64,000 bases of DNA from contig NZ_JAKGBZ010000011.1 of assembly GCF_021556475.1 (NCBI RefSeq), forward strand, positions 1 to 64,000, read 5' to 3'. Below the pieces are notes generated by a model. That model was not told where the DNA came from. It worked only from the letters and a program-made list of their open reading frames with translations, and did no database searches. Source of the stretch: Acidiphilium iwatense (lineage in GTDB: Bacteria > Pseudomonadota > Alphaproteobacteria > Acetobacterales > Acetobacteraceae). The first letter of the stretch is position 1. Every line of letters begins with the position of its first letter. The position numbers and the translations under genes were made by a program. Shown here piece by piece: positions 42,693-52,170 of this stretch.

Positions 42693-43984
42693 CCACCGCA
42701 TTCGACCCTGACGAATTGGCCTCGCGCGATGAAATCATCGCCCTCCAGACCGAGCGCCTCGCGGCGGCATTGCGTCACGCCTATGAGCATGTTCCGCATT
42801 ATCGCGCTTCATTCGACGCGCTCGGAGTTAATCCCTCGGATTTCCGGCGGCTGGACGATCTTGCGCGCTTTCCCTTCACGGTGAAGGACGATCTCCGGCG
42901 CAATTATCCGTTCGGCCTGTTCGCGGTGCCGCGCAACCGCGTCCTTCGCCTTCACGCGTCCTCGGGTACCACCGGCAAACCGATCGTCGTCGGCTACACC
43001 AGAGCCGATCTCGATATCTGGGCCGACCTGATGGCGCGCTCGATCCGCGCCGCCGGCGGGCGACCGGGAATGATGGTCCATGTCGCCTATGGCTACGGCC
43101 TTTTCACCGGCGGGCTCGGCGCCCATGCCGGCGTGGAGCGACTCGGTTGCACGGCGGTGCCGGTTTCGGGCGGGATGACCGAACGGCAGGTGCAGCTCAT
43201 CCTCGATTTTGCCCCCGACATCATCATGGTCACGCCAAGCTACATGCTCGCAATCCTCGATGAATTCGTCCGCCAGGGGTGCGATCCCCGCAAAACCGCG
43301 CTTAAATTCGGCATTTTCGGCGCCGAACCCTGGACCAATGCGATGCGCGGCGAAATCGAAACCGCTTTCGGTATCCAGGCGACCGATATTTACGGGTTGT
43401 CCGAACTGATGGGGCCGGGGGTTGCGCAGGAATGCGTGGAAACCAAGGACGGGCTCCATATCTGGGAAGATCATTTCTATCCCGAGATCATCGACCCGAC
43501 GACCGGCGCCGTGCTTCCCGACGGCGAGACGGGCGAGTTGGTGCTGACCTCCCTTACGAAGGAGGCGCTGCCGATCATCCGCTACCGCACCCGCGATCTC
43601 ACCCGGCTGCTGCCCGGCAGCGCGCGGCCCGGCATGAGGCGGATGGAGAAAATCACCGGCCGCGCCGACGACATGATCATCCTCCGCGGCGTCAACCTGT
43701 TCCCGACCCAGATCGAGGAGCTGATCCTGGCCAGCGACTGGGGTGCCGGGCATTTCACAATCGAGCTGACCCGTCCGGCCCGGCTCGACGAGATGACCGT
43801 GCATGCCGAAGCACGACCCGATTACTGGGACGGTGCCGGTCTCACGGACGAGGCTGCGCGTCTTGCCCTCCGGGTGAAGGACGTGATCGGCGTGACCGCG
43901 CGCGTGGTGATCGAACCGCCGGGGACGATCGAACGCTCGGTGGGCAAGGCGCGGCGGGTGCGCGACCTGCGCCCTCGAAACTAA
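42689..43984 (+). CDS. paaK: Phenylacetate-CoA ligase
   Basis: 431 residues, adenylate-forming enzyme that activates phenylacetate with ATP and CoA. The P-loop is LHASSGTTGKPIVVGYT (about 88-104); IYGLSELMGPGVAQEC and the C-terminal domain with ITGRADDMIILRGVNLFPTQ and ERSVGKARRV are typical of PaaK. Length matches the family. The ring-epoxidase and beta-oxidation-like paa genes are not in the window. The 3' end overlaps the facing dehydrogenase gene by 4 bases. Confidence 0.92.
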   Translation: MTTAFDPDELASRDEIIALQTERLAAALRHAYEHVPHYRASFDALGVNPSDFRRLDDLARFPFTVKDDLRRNYPFGLFAVPRNRVLRLHASSGTTGKPIVVGYTRADLDIWADLMARSIRAAGGRPGMMVHVAYGYGLFTGGLGAHAGVERLGCTAVPVSGGMTERQVQLILDFAPDIIMVTPSYMLAILDEFVRQGCDPRKTALKFGIFGAEPWTNAMRGEIETAFGIQATDIYGLSELMGPGVAQECVETKDGLHIWEDHFYPEIIDPTTGAVLPDGETGELVLTSLTKEALPIIRYRTRDLTRLLPGSARPGMRRMEKITGRADDMIILRGVNLFPTQIEELILASDWGAGHFTIELTRPARLDEMTVHAEARPDYWDGAGLTDEAARLALRVKDVIGVTARVVIEPPGTIERSVGKARRVRDLRPRN

Positions 43985-44940
43985 ACCAACCGGCTCGAAA
44001 CCTCGCGTCCCGCGAGCACCGCGTCGATCCCGTCGAGCGCGAGCATCCCCATCGCCGTTCGGGTCTCCTGCGTGGCGCTGCCAAGATGCGGGAGCAGAAC
44101 GACGTTCTCCAGATCGAGATACCCCGCCGGAACGGCGGGCTCGGCCGGAAACACGTCGAGTCCCGCCGCCGCGATATGCCCCGATTTCAGCGCGGCGATC
44201 AGCGCATCGTCGTCGATCGTCGTGCCGCGCCCGGTATTCACCACGATCGCGCCGGGCTTCAGCCGGGCGATGCGTTCGGCGTTCAGCCAATGCCGCGTCG
44301 CCACCCCGCCGGGTAAATGGATCGACAGCACGTCGCACGCGGCAAGGAACCTGTCCTCGCCTGCGTGAAAAAGTGCGCCCTGCTCCTGATCCGGGTGCAG
44401 CCTGTTGCGGTTGTGGTAGAGCACCTGCATTGACAATCCGCGCGCCATGCCCGCCAGCGTCCGGCCGATCCGCCCCATGCCCAGGATGCCGAGCGCCTTG
44501 CCCTCAAGGGTGGTGCCGAGCATGAAATTGGGTTTCCATCCCGGCCAGGCGCGGGCGCGGACCACGCGCTCGCCCTCGCCGGCCCGGCGCGCGGCCATCA
44601 GCATCAGGGTCAGCGCGATTTCGGCGGTGGCGAAGGACAGCACATCCGGCGTGTTCACCACCGCGAAGCCGCGCGCCCGAGCGGCTTCGAGATCGATATG
44701 ATCGGTGCCGACCGAAAACGTGCCGATCACCCTCACGCTCGCCGGCAGGCGCGCGATCAAGCCCGCGTCGATCCGATCCGCCGGCGTGACCAAAGCCGCC
44801 GCAGCGCCGTCGAGCGCCGCGAGGAAAATCTCGGGCTCGAACGCCGCCTCGAAATCGAGAAACCGCGTGTCGTGATCGGCGGCGGCGCGTGCGGCGACCG
44901 GCTCGGGCAACATACGCGTGACGACGAGACGATGGGTCAT
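43981..44940 (-). CDS. D-2-hydroxyacid dehydrogenase (glyoxylate/hydroxypyruvate reductase type)
   Basis: 319 residues, NAD(P)-dependent. The nucleotide-binding motif is GILGMGRIGRTLA (about 149-161), and the substrate-site Arg, Glu and His positions are represented by NTGRGTTIDDDALI, AAGLDVFPAEPAV and LLPHLGSATQETRTAMG. It reduces glyoxylate, hydroxypyruvate or a similar 2-keto acid. Last gene of the cox-type maturation operon (4-base overlap), though a metabolic link to it is not obvious. Confidence 0.88.
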   Translation of the reverse strand: MTHRLVVTRMLPEPVAARAAADHDTRFLDFEAAFEPEIFLAALDGAAAALVTPADRIDAGLIARLPASVRVIGTFSVGTDHIDLEAARARGFAVVNTPDVLSFATAEIALTLMLMAARRAGEGERVVRARAWPGWKPNFMLGTTLEGKALGILGMGRIGRTLAGMARGLSMQVLYHNRNRLHPDQEQGALFHAGEDRFLAACDVLSIHLPGGVATRHWLNAERIARLKPGAIVVNTGRGTTIDDDALIAALKSGHIAAAGLDVFPAEPAVPAGYLDLENVVLLPHLGSATQETRTAMGMLALDGIDAVLAGREVSSRLV

Positions 44941-46556
44941 GGAATCCCTTTCAGCGACGTTAGAGCATCCTTGGTGTCGAAATCGCGCAGCACCGCATCA
45001 TCGTCCATCTCGACCTCGACGATCTCGTCCATGTGCCGCGCGAGAATTTGCCGCGCGCCGGCATCGCCGCCGAGTGCTACGATTTCAGCGAAAAACCGCC
45101 GGTCCCATAGAACCGGGTTGCCGCGCCGACCGCGATGGGTGGGAATGACGATGGCGCGCCCTTCGTCCGGGTCGTAGGCGGCAATCAGCCGATCGAGTGT
45201 CGCCGCATCGACCAGCGGCATATCGCCGAGACAGATCAGCGCCGCGGCGACCTGTTCTGGCAGCGCCGCGATTCCTGCCTTCAGGCTTTCGGCCATGCCC
45301 TCGGCGAAGCGGAGTGCGTGGACGAAGCGCATCTTGCGCCCGGCAAGCGCGGCGCGGATCAAATCCGCCTGATGCCCGGTCACCACGATCACCGGATCGG
45401 CGCGCGAGGCGAGCACGTGATCGGCGGCCGCGGCAACCAGAGCGCGCCCGTCCGGCAGCGCGGTCAGCAGCTTGTTGGCAGGCGCCGCGCGAGAGGAGCG
45501 CCCGGCGGCCAGAACGATCGCGGCAATGAATGGTGCTGCTTTCGGTGCGGTTCGGGGAATCCGCGGCGCCGGACGGGGCGTAAAATCCTTGAGCAACCCG
45601 CCGATGCCCATACTTGCGATGGTTGCATTGTCGATCGCCTCACCGGCGAATATCCGATCGAGCACGAAATCGATGCCGTTCTGCTTCGGGCTGCGCGCGC
45701 AGCCGGGCAATACGATGGCAGGCACACCGCCGATCCTGCCGAAACACAATAGATTGCCCGGATCGACGGGCATGCCGAATCGCTCGATCGTCCCACCCGA
45801 AGCGACGATGGCGGCGGGCGCGACATCGGCACGGTCGGTCACCGCCGACGCGCCGGCGATCAGCAGCAATTCGGCACCGGAGGCGCGCAATCGGGCGATC
45901 GCGCCGGCGATCGGTGCGGTTTCGTGCGACGTCTCGATCGGGTCGAGCATCGTTCCGCCGCGCGCAGTCACCCGCCGGCGTGTCGCCTCGATGGTGTTGC
46001 GGATCGCCGCGTCCTTGAGATGCGGCAGGCGGGACAGCACCAGCCCGACCACCATGGACCGGAACGGCGCTACCGCGAGCAAGGTTTCGCCCGCAAGCAA
46101 CGCCTCGGCACGGTCCATCACGGCGCCAGGCACCGCGAAGGGAATGATTTTCAGCGTTGCCAGCATGTCGCCCGGCGCAACCGGCATCGAATCGGCCAAG
46201 GTGCCGAGGGTGATCGCTTCGTCGAGCGTGTTCAACGCCGTGATCCCAGCCGGATCGAGGTGCAACAGTCCCGAAGACCGGGCGAATACATTGACCCGCC
46301 CATGCACCGGAGCGGCGACTCGCAGGCCGGGACCGGAAAGATACGCGCCAAGGCGCCGCGCCGCCTCCGCCTCCGGCACATCGCCCGGTTCCAGCCGCGC
46401 CACGGTGATGTCGCTATGCCCGGCGGCGCGCAAAGCGGCGATCGAGGCGGCATCGAGCATAGCGCCTTTCGGGATCAGCCGGTCGGTGGTTTTCAGGCTA
46501 TGTGCGAGAATGGCGCCCGCCAGATCATCGCCCAATCGCGCGGGGCCGAAGATCAC
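44937..46556 (-). CDS. Fused molybdopterin-binding (MoeA-like) and MobA-like nucleotidyltransferase
   Basis: 539 residues, two domains. Residues 1 to about 335 resemble MoeA/MoCF molybdopterin-binding proteins (GARLRVAAPVHGRV-type loops; TAPIAGAIARLRASGAELLL and ASAVTDRADV in the MoCF part). From about 345 comes a MobA/MocA nucleotidyltransferase with AAIVLAAGRSSR, the lysine-containing NKLLTALPDG, and CLGDMPLVDAATLDRLI. It probably attaches CMP to molybdopterin for a xanthine- or CO-dehydrogenase-type enzyme. Overlaps neighbours by 4 bases on both sides. Confidence 0.85.
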   Translation of the reverse strand: MIFGPARLGDDLAGAILAHSLKTTDRLIPKGAMLDAASIAALRAAGHSDITVARLEPGDVPEAEAARRLGAYLSGPGLRVAAPVHGRVNVFARSSGLLHLDPAGITALNTLDEAITLGTLADSMPVAPGDMLATLKIIPFAVPGAVMDRAEALLAGETLLAVAPFRSMVVGLVLSRLPHLKDAAIRNTIEATRRRVTARGGTMLDPIETSHETAPIAGAIARLRASGAELLLIAGASAVTDRADVAPAAIVASGGTIERFGMPVDPGNLLCFGRIGGVPAIVLPGCARSPKQNGIDFVLDRIFAGEAIDNATIASMGIGGLLKDFTPRPAPRIPRTAPKAAPFIAAIVLAAGRSSRAAPANKLLTALPDGRALVAAAADHVLASRADPVIVVTGHQADLIRAALAGRKMRFVHALRFAEGMAESLKAGIAALPEQVAAALICLGDMPLVDAATLDRLIAAYDPDEGRAIVIPTHRGRRGNPVLWDRRFFAEIVALGGDAGARQILARHMDEIVEVEMDDDAVLRDFDTKDALTSLKGIP

Positions 46557-47242
46557 GCAGTTGCCCCAAGCCTGCCACGCCGTGCCGCGACCATCTGGGC
46601 GATAATCGACAGTGCGATTTCCGGGGCGGTAACCGCCCCGATATCGAGCCCGACCGGAGCCCGGATGCGCGCCAGTGCCATCTCGGCGAAACCGGCGTCA
46701 CGCAGACGGCCAAGCCGTTTCGCATGGGTCTGCCGCGAACCGAGCGCCCCGATGTAGAACGCGTCCGAAGCAAGCGCGCGAATCAGCGCCGGATCGTCGA
46801 GCTTCGGGTCGTGGGTCAGGGTGACGATCGCGGTGCGGCGGTCGGGCACCAGGACGTCGAGCGCTTCATCCGGCCAGTCGGTGCGCGTCGCAACCCCCGG
46901 AAACCGGTCGGCGGAGGCGAAGGAGCGGCGGGGATCGATCACCGTGACAGCGAATCCCATCGATACCGCCAAGGGGGCGAGGCTCTGCGCGATATGCACC
47001 GCGCCGACGATGATCGCGCGCGGCGCCGGATTGCGCGATTCGATGAACCAGGCTTCGCCGCCGATCTGCACGGTTCCGGTGCGATCCTCCGCCAGCATCG
47101 ACGCGGCCTCGGCCGCGAGGCCGGCGGGCGCTGCTGGATCGGGCAGAATATAAGCCGCGCCATCGGGCAGGCGCGTGGCAAAAGCGACCGGACGGCGTGC
47201 TTCCGTCGCTTCGCGCAACGCGGCGAGCTGTGCGGCATTCAT
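46553..47242 (-). CDS. XdhC/CoxI family protein, C-terminal (Rossmann) half
   Basis: 229 residues: the XdhC Rossmann half, with IIVGAVHIAQSLAPLAVSMG, VTVIDPRRSFASADRF, AIVTLTHDPKLDDPALIRAL and AFYIGALGSRQTHAKRLGRL. XdhC-type proteins bind and insert the sulfurated Mo cofactor into molybdenum hydroxylases. In many genomes this half is fused to the small N-terminal half, which is encoded separately just upstream here. The ATG at 47242 overlaps that gene by 4 bases. Confidence 0.88.
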   Translation of the reverse strand: MNAAQLAALREATEARRPVAFATRLPDGAAYILPDPAAPAGLAAEAASMLAEDRTGTVQIGGEAWFIESRNPAPRAIIVGAVHIAQSLAPLAVSMGFAVTVIDPRRSFASADRFPGVATRTDWPDEALDVLVPDRRTAIVTLTHDPKLDDPALIRALASDAFYIGALGSRQTHAKRLGRLRDAGFAEMALARIRAPVGLDIGAVTAPEIALSIIAQMVAARRGRLGATA

Positions 47243-47571
47243 GAAAGTTTTTCGACGAATACGGAAACCTTGCCGCCGCAAGCCAACCCGACCTCCCATG
47301 CGCGCTCATCGGTGACGCCGAAATCGAGCAGTTGCGGCATCCCCGTCTCGATGCTGCGCTGCGCGGCCTCGGCCACGGCGCCCTCGATACAGCCGCCGGA
47401 GACCGAACCGGCCATGCGTCCCGATCGTGTCACCGCCATCCGGCTGCCGGCGGGACGCGGCGAACTGCCCCAGGTGCCGGTTACGGTCGCGATTGCGACA
47501 TCCTCGCCCGCTTCGAGCCAATTCGCGGCGACACGCAGGATATCCTCGGCATCGGCACCATGATCGTTCAT
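47239..47571 (-). CDS. XdhC/CoxI family protein, N-terminal half
   Basis: 110 residues. VAIATVTGTWGSSPRPAGSR and GSVSGGCIEGAVAEAA are the XdhC_CoxI N-terminal motifs; the cysteine in SGGC and a second one in LACGGKV are conserved. It works with the C-terminal half in loading Mo cofactor. I start at the ATG at 47571, which overlaps coxE by 4 bases; an upstream in-frame start would add ten residues. Confidence 0.88.
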   Translation of the reverse strand: MNDHGADAEDILRVAANWLEAGEDVAIATVTGTWGSSPRPAGSRMAVTRSGRMAGSVSGGCIEGAVAEAAQRSIETGMPQLLDFGVTDERAWEVGLACGGKVSVFVEKLS

Positions 47572-48797
47572 CGGTTTTCTCCCATTCCAAGCCGCCCCCA
47601 TCGCGCCGCGGCCTGGCCGCGCGGCGGAACAGCGCCCGACAATGCCCCGATCAGCGCGCGCAGGCTGGCCAGATTATGCACCGGGCGAAACTCGTCCACA
47701 TGCGGCAGCATCGCCTTCACCCCCTGGGATTTCGGTTCGAAGCCCGAATAGCGCAAGAGCGGATTGAGCCAGATCAGGCGGCGCGCGGAGCGGTGCAGCC
47801 GCGCCATGTTGTCGGCAAGCCCCATGGCGCCGTCGCGATCCAGCCCGTCGGTTACCAGAAGCACCACGGCCCCCTGCGCCAGAATCCGCCGCGCCCAGAG
47901 CCGGTTGAAATCTGCCAAGGCCTCGCCGATTCGCGTTCCGCCCGACCAGTCGGGCACAATGCCGGCAACCTGCGTGAACGCCTCCTCCGGATCGCGCCGG
48001 GCGAGCTGACGGGTGATATTGGTCAGCCTTGTGCCGAACAGGAACACCGTGACCCGGCCGCGATCATTGACGACCGCATGAAGGAAATGCAGCAATATCC
48101 GGGTATAACGCGCCATTGAGCCGGAAATGTCGCATAGCACCACCAGAGGCGGCGGGCGGGTGAGCGGCACGCGGCGCGCGATGTCGAATATCTCGCCGGC
48201 GCTGCGCAGGGAATCGCGCATCGTGCGCTTGAGATCGATTCTGCTGCCGCGCGCGGCGGCGCGAGTGCGGCGGGTGCGGCGTTCGTCGAGCGGCAAGGTC
48301 AGCCGGGCGATCTCCACCTTGGCTTCAGCAATTTCATCCGCACTCATCGCCTCGAAATCGAGCGTCTCCAACCGTTCCTGGCCCGACGCGGTGAGCACGG
48401 CGTCGATCTCCTGCCGGTCGTCCGGCATGGGCGGCCGCTCGCGCGATTTTGCCGCCGCCATTGCCTCGGCCAGCCGTCGCGCCCCCGGCGGCACGCGCTC
48501 CTCGCCCGGCGCGCGTCCCTCCATCGCAGCAAGGATTTCGGCGAATTTCGCGGCATCGGGATTGCGCCAGAATACCGAAAACGCCTGATCGAACAGGATT
48601 TCGTGCTCGTGGCGCCGCAGCATCACCGTGCGCAGGGCGGCGCGAAACACCACCCGGTCGGTGATGTCCACATGAGTCAGCGCCTCGGTCGCGGCGACCA
48701 CCTCGCCCGGCCCTACCGGCAGGCCGGCCCGGCGCAACAGCCGTGCGAAATGCATCACATTCGCTGCGAGCGCTCCGGTTTCACGGGTCGCGGTCAT
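47568..48797 (-). CDS. coxE: VWA-domain protein CoxE
   Basis: 409 residues, von Willebrand A-domain protein. The metal-ion-dependent adhesion motif is DISGSM (about 222-227), with SGGTRIGEAL and TDGLDRDG completing the site. In carboxydotrophs CoxE works with the AAA ATPase CoxD to build the Cu-S-Mo centre of CO dehydrogenase; paralogous MoxR/VWA pairs mature other enzymes. I start at the ATG at 48797, which overlaps the coxD stop; the open frame upstream is antisense-like sequence inside coxD. Confidence 0.88.
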   Translation of the reverse strand: MTATRETGALAANVMHFARLLRRAGLPVGPGEVVAATEALTHVDITDRVVFRAALRTVMLRRHEHEILFDQAFSVFWRNPDAAKFAEILAAMEGRAPGEERVPPGARRLAEAMAAAKSRERPPMPDDRQEIDAVLTASGQERLETLDFEAMSADEIAEAKVEIARLTLPLDERRTRRTRAAARGSRIDLKRTMRDSLRSAGEIFDIARRVPLTRPPPLVVLCDISGSMARYTRILLHFLHAVVNDRGRVTVFLFGTRLTNITRQLARRDPEEAFTQVAGIVPDWSGGTRIGEALADFNRLWARRILAQGAVVLLVTDGLDRDGAMGLADNMARLHRSARRLIWLNPLLRYSGFEPKSQGVKAMLPHVDEFRPVHNLASLRALIGALSGAVPPRGQAAARWGRLGMGENR

Positions 48798-49693
48798 GCC
48801 GCGCGGATCGCCTCCTCGGTCAGTTTCGCCGCCGCTTCGCCGCGGAGTTTCGCGATGTCGTCCTGATATTTCAGCAGCACGCCCAGCGTGTCGTCCACGG
48901 CGCGGGGGTTGAGTTCGGATTCGTCCAGCGCCGCGAGTGCTGCGGCCCAGTCGATCGTTTCGGCCACGCCCGGCAGCTTGAAAATGTCCATGGTGCGGAT
49001 GCGCTGGACGAAGGTGACGACCTGTGCGGAGAGTTTTTCCGGCACGCCGCGCGCGCGGACAGCGAGAATCGCGCGTTCCCGTGCGGCGTCCGGGTAATCG
49101 ACCCAATGATACAGGCAGCGCCGGCGGATCGCATCGTGAACCTCGCGCGTGCGGTTGGACGTAATCACCACCACTGGCCTGGTCGCCGCGCGCACCGTGC
49201 CGAGTTCGGGAATGGTGATCTGAAAATCACCCAGAAGTTCCAGCAGAAATGCCTCGAACGGCTCGTCGGCGCGGTCAAGCTCGTCGATCAGCAAGACGGC
49301 GGAGGGCAGATCGGGGTCGATTGCCGACAGCAGCGGCCGGGCGAGCAGGAATTCGCGCGCATAGAGGTTCTGGCGCAGCGTCGCGCGCGATCCGCCGGTC
49401 TCGGCAAGGCGGATTTCGAGAAGCTGACGTGCATGGTCCCATTCGTAGGCGGCGGCGGCGAGATCGAGTCCGTCATAGCATTGCAGGCGGACCAAGCGCC
49501 GATCGAGCTGCTTGGCCAGAACCTTGGCGATCTCGGTTTTGCCGGTGCCCGGTTCGCCTTCGAGAAACAAGGGGCGTTCCATCGCGAGGGCGAGATGGAC
49601 GCTGGTGGCCAATGCCCGGTCGGCGATGTAGTCTCCTCCGGCGAGCAGCGCGGCCGTTTCTGCGACCGAAGCGGGCAAGGGCCGTGGCGTCAT
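48794..49693 (-). CDS. coxD: MoxR-family AAA+ ATPase CoxD
   Basis: 299 residues. Walker A EGEPGTGKTE (about 45-54), Walker B ILLIDELDRADEPFEAFLLE-type stretch near 138-157, sensor 1 VVITSNRTREVHDAIRRRC and YHWVDYP typical of MoxR proteins. An ATP-driven chaperone partner of the VWA protein encoded next. 4-base overlaps with coxG upstream and coxE downstream. Confidence 0.9.
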   Translation of the reverse strand: MTPRPLPASVAETAALLAGGDYIADRALATSVHLALAMERPLFLEGEPGTGKTEIAKVLAKQLDRRLVRLQCYDGLDLAAAAYEWDHARQLLEIRLAETGGSRATLRQNLYAREFLLARPLLSAIDPDLPSAVLLIDELDRADEPFEAFLLELLGDFQITIPELGTVRAATRPVVVITSNRTREVHDAIRRRCLYHWVDYPDAARERAILAVRARGVPEKLSAQVVTFVQRIRTMDIFKLPGVAETIDWAAALAALDESELNPRAVDDTLGVLLKYQDDIAKLRGEAAAKLTEEAIRAA

Positions 49694-50322
49694 CCGATGA
49701 ACTTCGCGATCACGATCGCGACGACGACAATGGAGATGACCAGCGGAATCCAGATGCCGATGGGCAGGCCGGCGATCACCGGGTTGCTCCGGTCGGCCTC
49801 GTGCGCGCCATGGGCATGGACCGGCGCCGGGGCGTGGCCATGATCGGCCGCCGGCACGGGCTCGGGCACGTTCTGCGCAACGGTCGGCGCGACCTGCTCG
49901 ACGAAGCGGGTGAAAAACGTCTCGGCATAGGATTTTGCCACCGAATCGATCAGTCTTGCGCCGAGCTGCGCCATCTTGCCGCCGATCTGCGCGTTGACCT
50001 GATAGTGCAGCCTGGTGGCGCCCTGCTCGTCGTCGAGCTTGACCTGCGCGCCACCCTTGGCGAAACCGGCAACGCCGCCCTGCCCTTCCCCGGAAATCGT
50101 GTATGAATTCGGCGGGTCCAGATCGCCGAGCGTCACCCGCCCGTTGAACCGGGAGGAGATCGGGCCGATCTTAGCGTTCACCACGGCTTTCATCTCGGTA
50201 TCGGACAGTTTTTCAATGCTCTCGCATCCCGGAATACAGGCTTGGAGGATCTCGGGGTCGTTCAATGCGACCCAGACCGTCTCGCGCGGCGCCGCGATCA
50301 GCCGTTCTCCCGACATATCCAT
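49690..50322 (-). CDS. coxG: CoxG-type SRPBCC membrane-anchored protein
   Basis: 210 residues. N-terminal SRPBCC domain (about 1-145) with the CoxG pattern: VWVALNDPEILQACIPGCES, IGPISSRFNGRVTLGDLDPP and AKGGAQVKLDDEQGATRLHY. A His/Pro-rich linker (about 155-180) and one C-terminal helix (188-207) follow. CoxG is reported to recruit CO dehydrogenase to the membrane in carboxydotrophs. AAGGAG lies 10 bases before the ATG. First gene of the operon. Confidence 0.88.
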   Translation of the reverse strand: MDMSGERLIAAPRETVWVALNDPEILQACIPGCESIEKLSDTEMKAVVNAKIGPISSRFNGRVTLGDLDPPNSYTISGEGQGGVAGFAKGGAQVKLDDEQGATRLHYQVNAQIGGKMAQLGARLIDSVAKSYAETFFTRFVEQVAPTVAQNVPEPVPAADHGHAPAPVHAHGAHEADRSNPVIAGLPIGIWIPLVISIVVVAIVIAKFIG

Positions 50323-50435
50323 CTGGCATAGTCTCCTTCACGTCTCGATTTTGTTGCGGATGACCTTAGTTTGAGGCTGCCCCGCGCGCAAATTGCCCTC
50401 CCACGCGAAAAACCAAATCGCGCGGCGGTCCCGGC

Positions 50436-51707
50436 ATGACAAGCCTTGTCGCGGACGCGCCTGCCATGCTGCCCTTTTTCGGGACACTTCTCAGTTTCGC
50501 GCTCCTGCCCGGTGCCGCGCCGCGCTTCTGGCACCGGAACATGGCGCGGATCACTTTGTCCTGGGTGGTGCTCGGCGCGGTTCTCGGCAGCTTCCGTCAG
50601 GGTCCGGCAGCCGCACTCGCGGAGGTTTGGCAAGCGGGGATCGTCGATTTTCTGCCGTTCATCGCGGTGCTGATGGCGCTCTACACGCTGGGCGGCGGCG
50701 TCCTGATCGCCGGCGGACCATGGGGACGACCGGCGGGCAACGCGCTGCTGCTTGGCGGCGGCACGATTCTGGCCGGGCTGATGGGCACGATCGGGGCTGG
50801 GCTTTTACTGATCCACCCGCTGCTGGCCGCGAACGGCGCGCGGGCCGAACGGCGGCATCTGGTGTTCGCCTTCATCATTCTGGTCGCGAATGCCGGCGGT
50901 GCGCTAAGCCCGCTGGGCGACCCGCCGCTGCTGATCGGCTTTCTGCGCGGTGTGCCGTTTTTCTGGCCGACCCTGCATCTTGCCTTGCCGATGCTGGTCG
51001 TCGCGATTCCGGTGCTGGCTGCGACCTACGCGCTGGACCGGCGGCTCGCTTCACGCGAACCGGAGCCGAAGCCGCAGCCCTTGCGAATCCGCGGCGGCCT
51101 GAACATCGTGATGCTGGTGGTCTTCGCCGCGGCGATCACCGCATCCGGCCTGATGCAGGGCCCCGACATCGCGATCGGACCGGCCCACCTGCCGGCAGCG
51201 CAAGCGGCGCTGACCATGCTTGCCGCCCTCATCATTGCGATTTCGGAAATCCGTACGCCGCCCGCGATCAGGGCCCGCAACCGCTTCGCCTGGGCGCCGA
51301 TGCGCGAAATCGCCATCCTGTTCTTCGCGATTTTCGTGACGATCGGGCCGGTGCTGCATCTTCTGACGACGATACCGCTCACGCGGTCGCCGCCCTTGTG
51401 GTTCTGGCTGTCCGGCCTGTGCTCCGCGTTTCTCGACAGCGCGCCCACCTATCTGATGTTCTTCCAGGCGGCGGGCGGCGATGCCGCGCATCTGATCACC
51501 CCACCGGCGCGGCTGCTCACCGCGATCTCGTCCGGATCGGTGCTGTTCGGCGCGATCACCTATCTCGGCAACGCGCCCAACCTGATGATCCGAGCGATCA
51601 CCGCCCACAGGGGCGTGCGGATGCCGGGTTTCCTCACCTATATGCTGGCGGCGGGCGCGGTGCTGCTGCCGATTTTCGTACTCGAAACCTTTCTGTTCTT
51701 CAGCTGA
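50436..51707 (+). CDS. Ion-transporter-superfamily permease, NhaD/ArsB-like (putative Na+/H+ antiporter)
   Basis: 423 residues with about ten membrane helices. LVFAFIILVANAGGALSPLG DPP (in two pieces) and TYLGNAPNLMIRAI are the paired motifs of NhaD/citrate/arsenite permease-type carriers (ANAGG..SPLGDPP and NAPN). Annotated relatives in Acetobacteraceae are called sodium:proton antiporters; the true ion is not certain. Divergent from coxG with a 113-base gap. Confidence 0.75.
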   Translation: MTSLVADAPAMLPFFGTLLSFALLPGAAPRFWHRNMARITLSWVVLGAVLGSFRQGPAAALAEVWQAGIVDFLPFIAVLMALYTLGGGVLIAGGPWGRPAGNALLLGGGTILAGLMGTIGAGLLLIHPLLAANGARAERRHLVFAFIILVANAGGALSPLGDPPLLIGFLRGVPFFWPTLHLALPMLVVAIPVLAATYALDRRLASREPEPKPQPLRIRGGLNIVMLVVFAAAITASGLMQGPDIAIGPAHLPAAQAALTMLAALIIAISEIRTPPAIRARNRFAWAPMREIAILFFAIFVTIGPVLHLLTTIPLTRSPPLWFWLSGLCSAFLDSAPTYLMFFQAAGGDAAHLITPPARLLTAISSGSVLFGAITYLGNAPNLMIRAITAHRGVRMPGFLTYMLAAGAVLLPIFVLETFLFFS

Positions 51708-51720
51708 CGGAGCGGCGCGA

Positions 51721-52149
51721 TTATGGCTTTTCCACCGGACGGCGAATCATGTCGTTCTTCATCATCAGCGCCAGCACCACCCCTTTGACCGGGCGCTGGA
51801 GCAGAAGCTGCAGCACGATCGCCAGCGGAATGAACACGATCAACGATGTGGCATAGCTCAGCGCGCCGTTCCGGTCCGCGATCATCAGCCCGCCGCCGAT
51901 AATGCCAAGACCGATCACGATCGTGAGATAGGGCGGCAGCGTGTCGCACGGAACCTGCCCCAAGGGCGCATCGCAGCGCGGGCAACGGGCGCGAATCGTG
52001 AACCATCCCGCAAATGCCGAAGCCTGCCCACAGGACGGACAGCGCATGGCAAGCCCCCGTGCCAGCGCGGCACTCCAGCCCGGCATGGCAAAAACGCGAC
52101 TTTGTTGCGTTGTCCGTCTGGTCCAGCGATGCGGTGGCTGTTCGGGCAT
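51721..52149 (-). CDS. DUF983 membrane protein with zinc-ribbon cysteines
   Basis: 142 residues. Two CxxC pairs, C37-C40 (MRCPSCG) and C56-C59 (ARCPRCD), then two membrane helices (about 73-89 and 97-117): the DUF983 layout. Function unknown; members often sit near cytochrome oxidase genes, but not here. It is 21 bases downstream of the sugar-porter gene and could be the last gene of that operon. 13 bases separate its stop from the facing permease gene. Confidence 0.8.
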   Translation of the reverse strand: MPEQPPHRWTRRTTQQSRVFAMPGWSAALARGLAMRCPSCGQASAFAGWFTIRARCPRCDAPLGQVPCDTLPPYLTIVIGLGIIGGGLMIADRNGALSYATSLIVFIPLAIVLQLLLQRPVKGVVLALMMKNDMIRRPVEKP

Positions 52150-52170
52150 TCCGGTCTCCTGATAGCGCTC

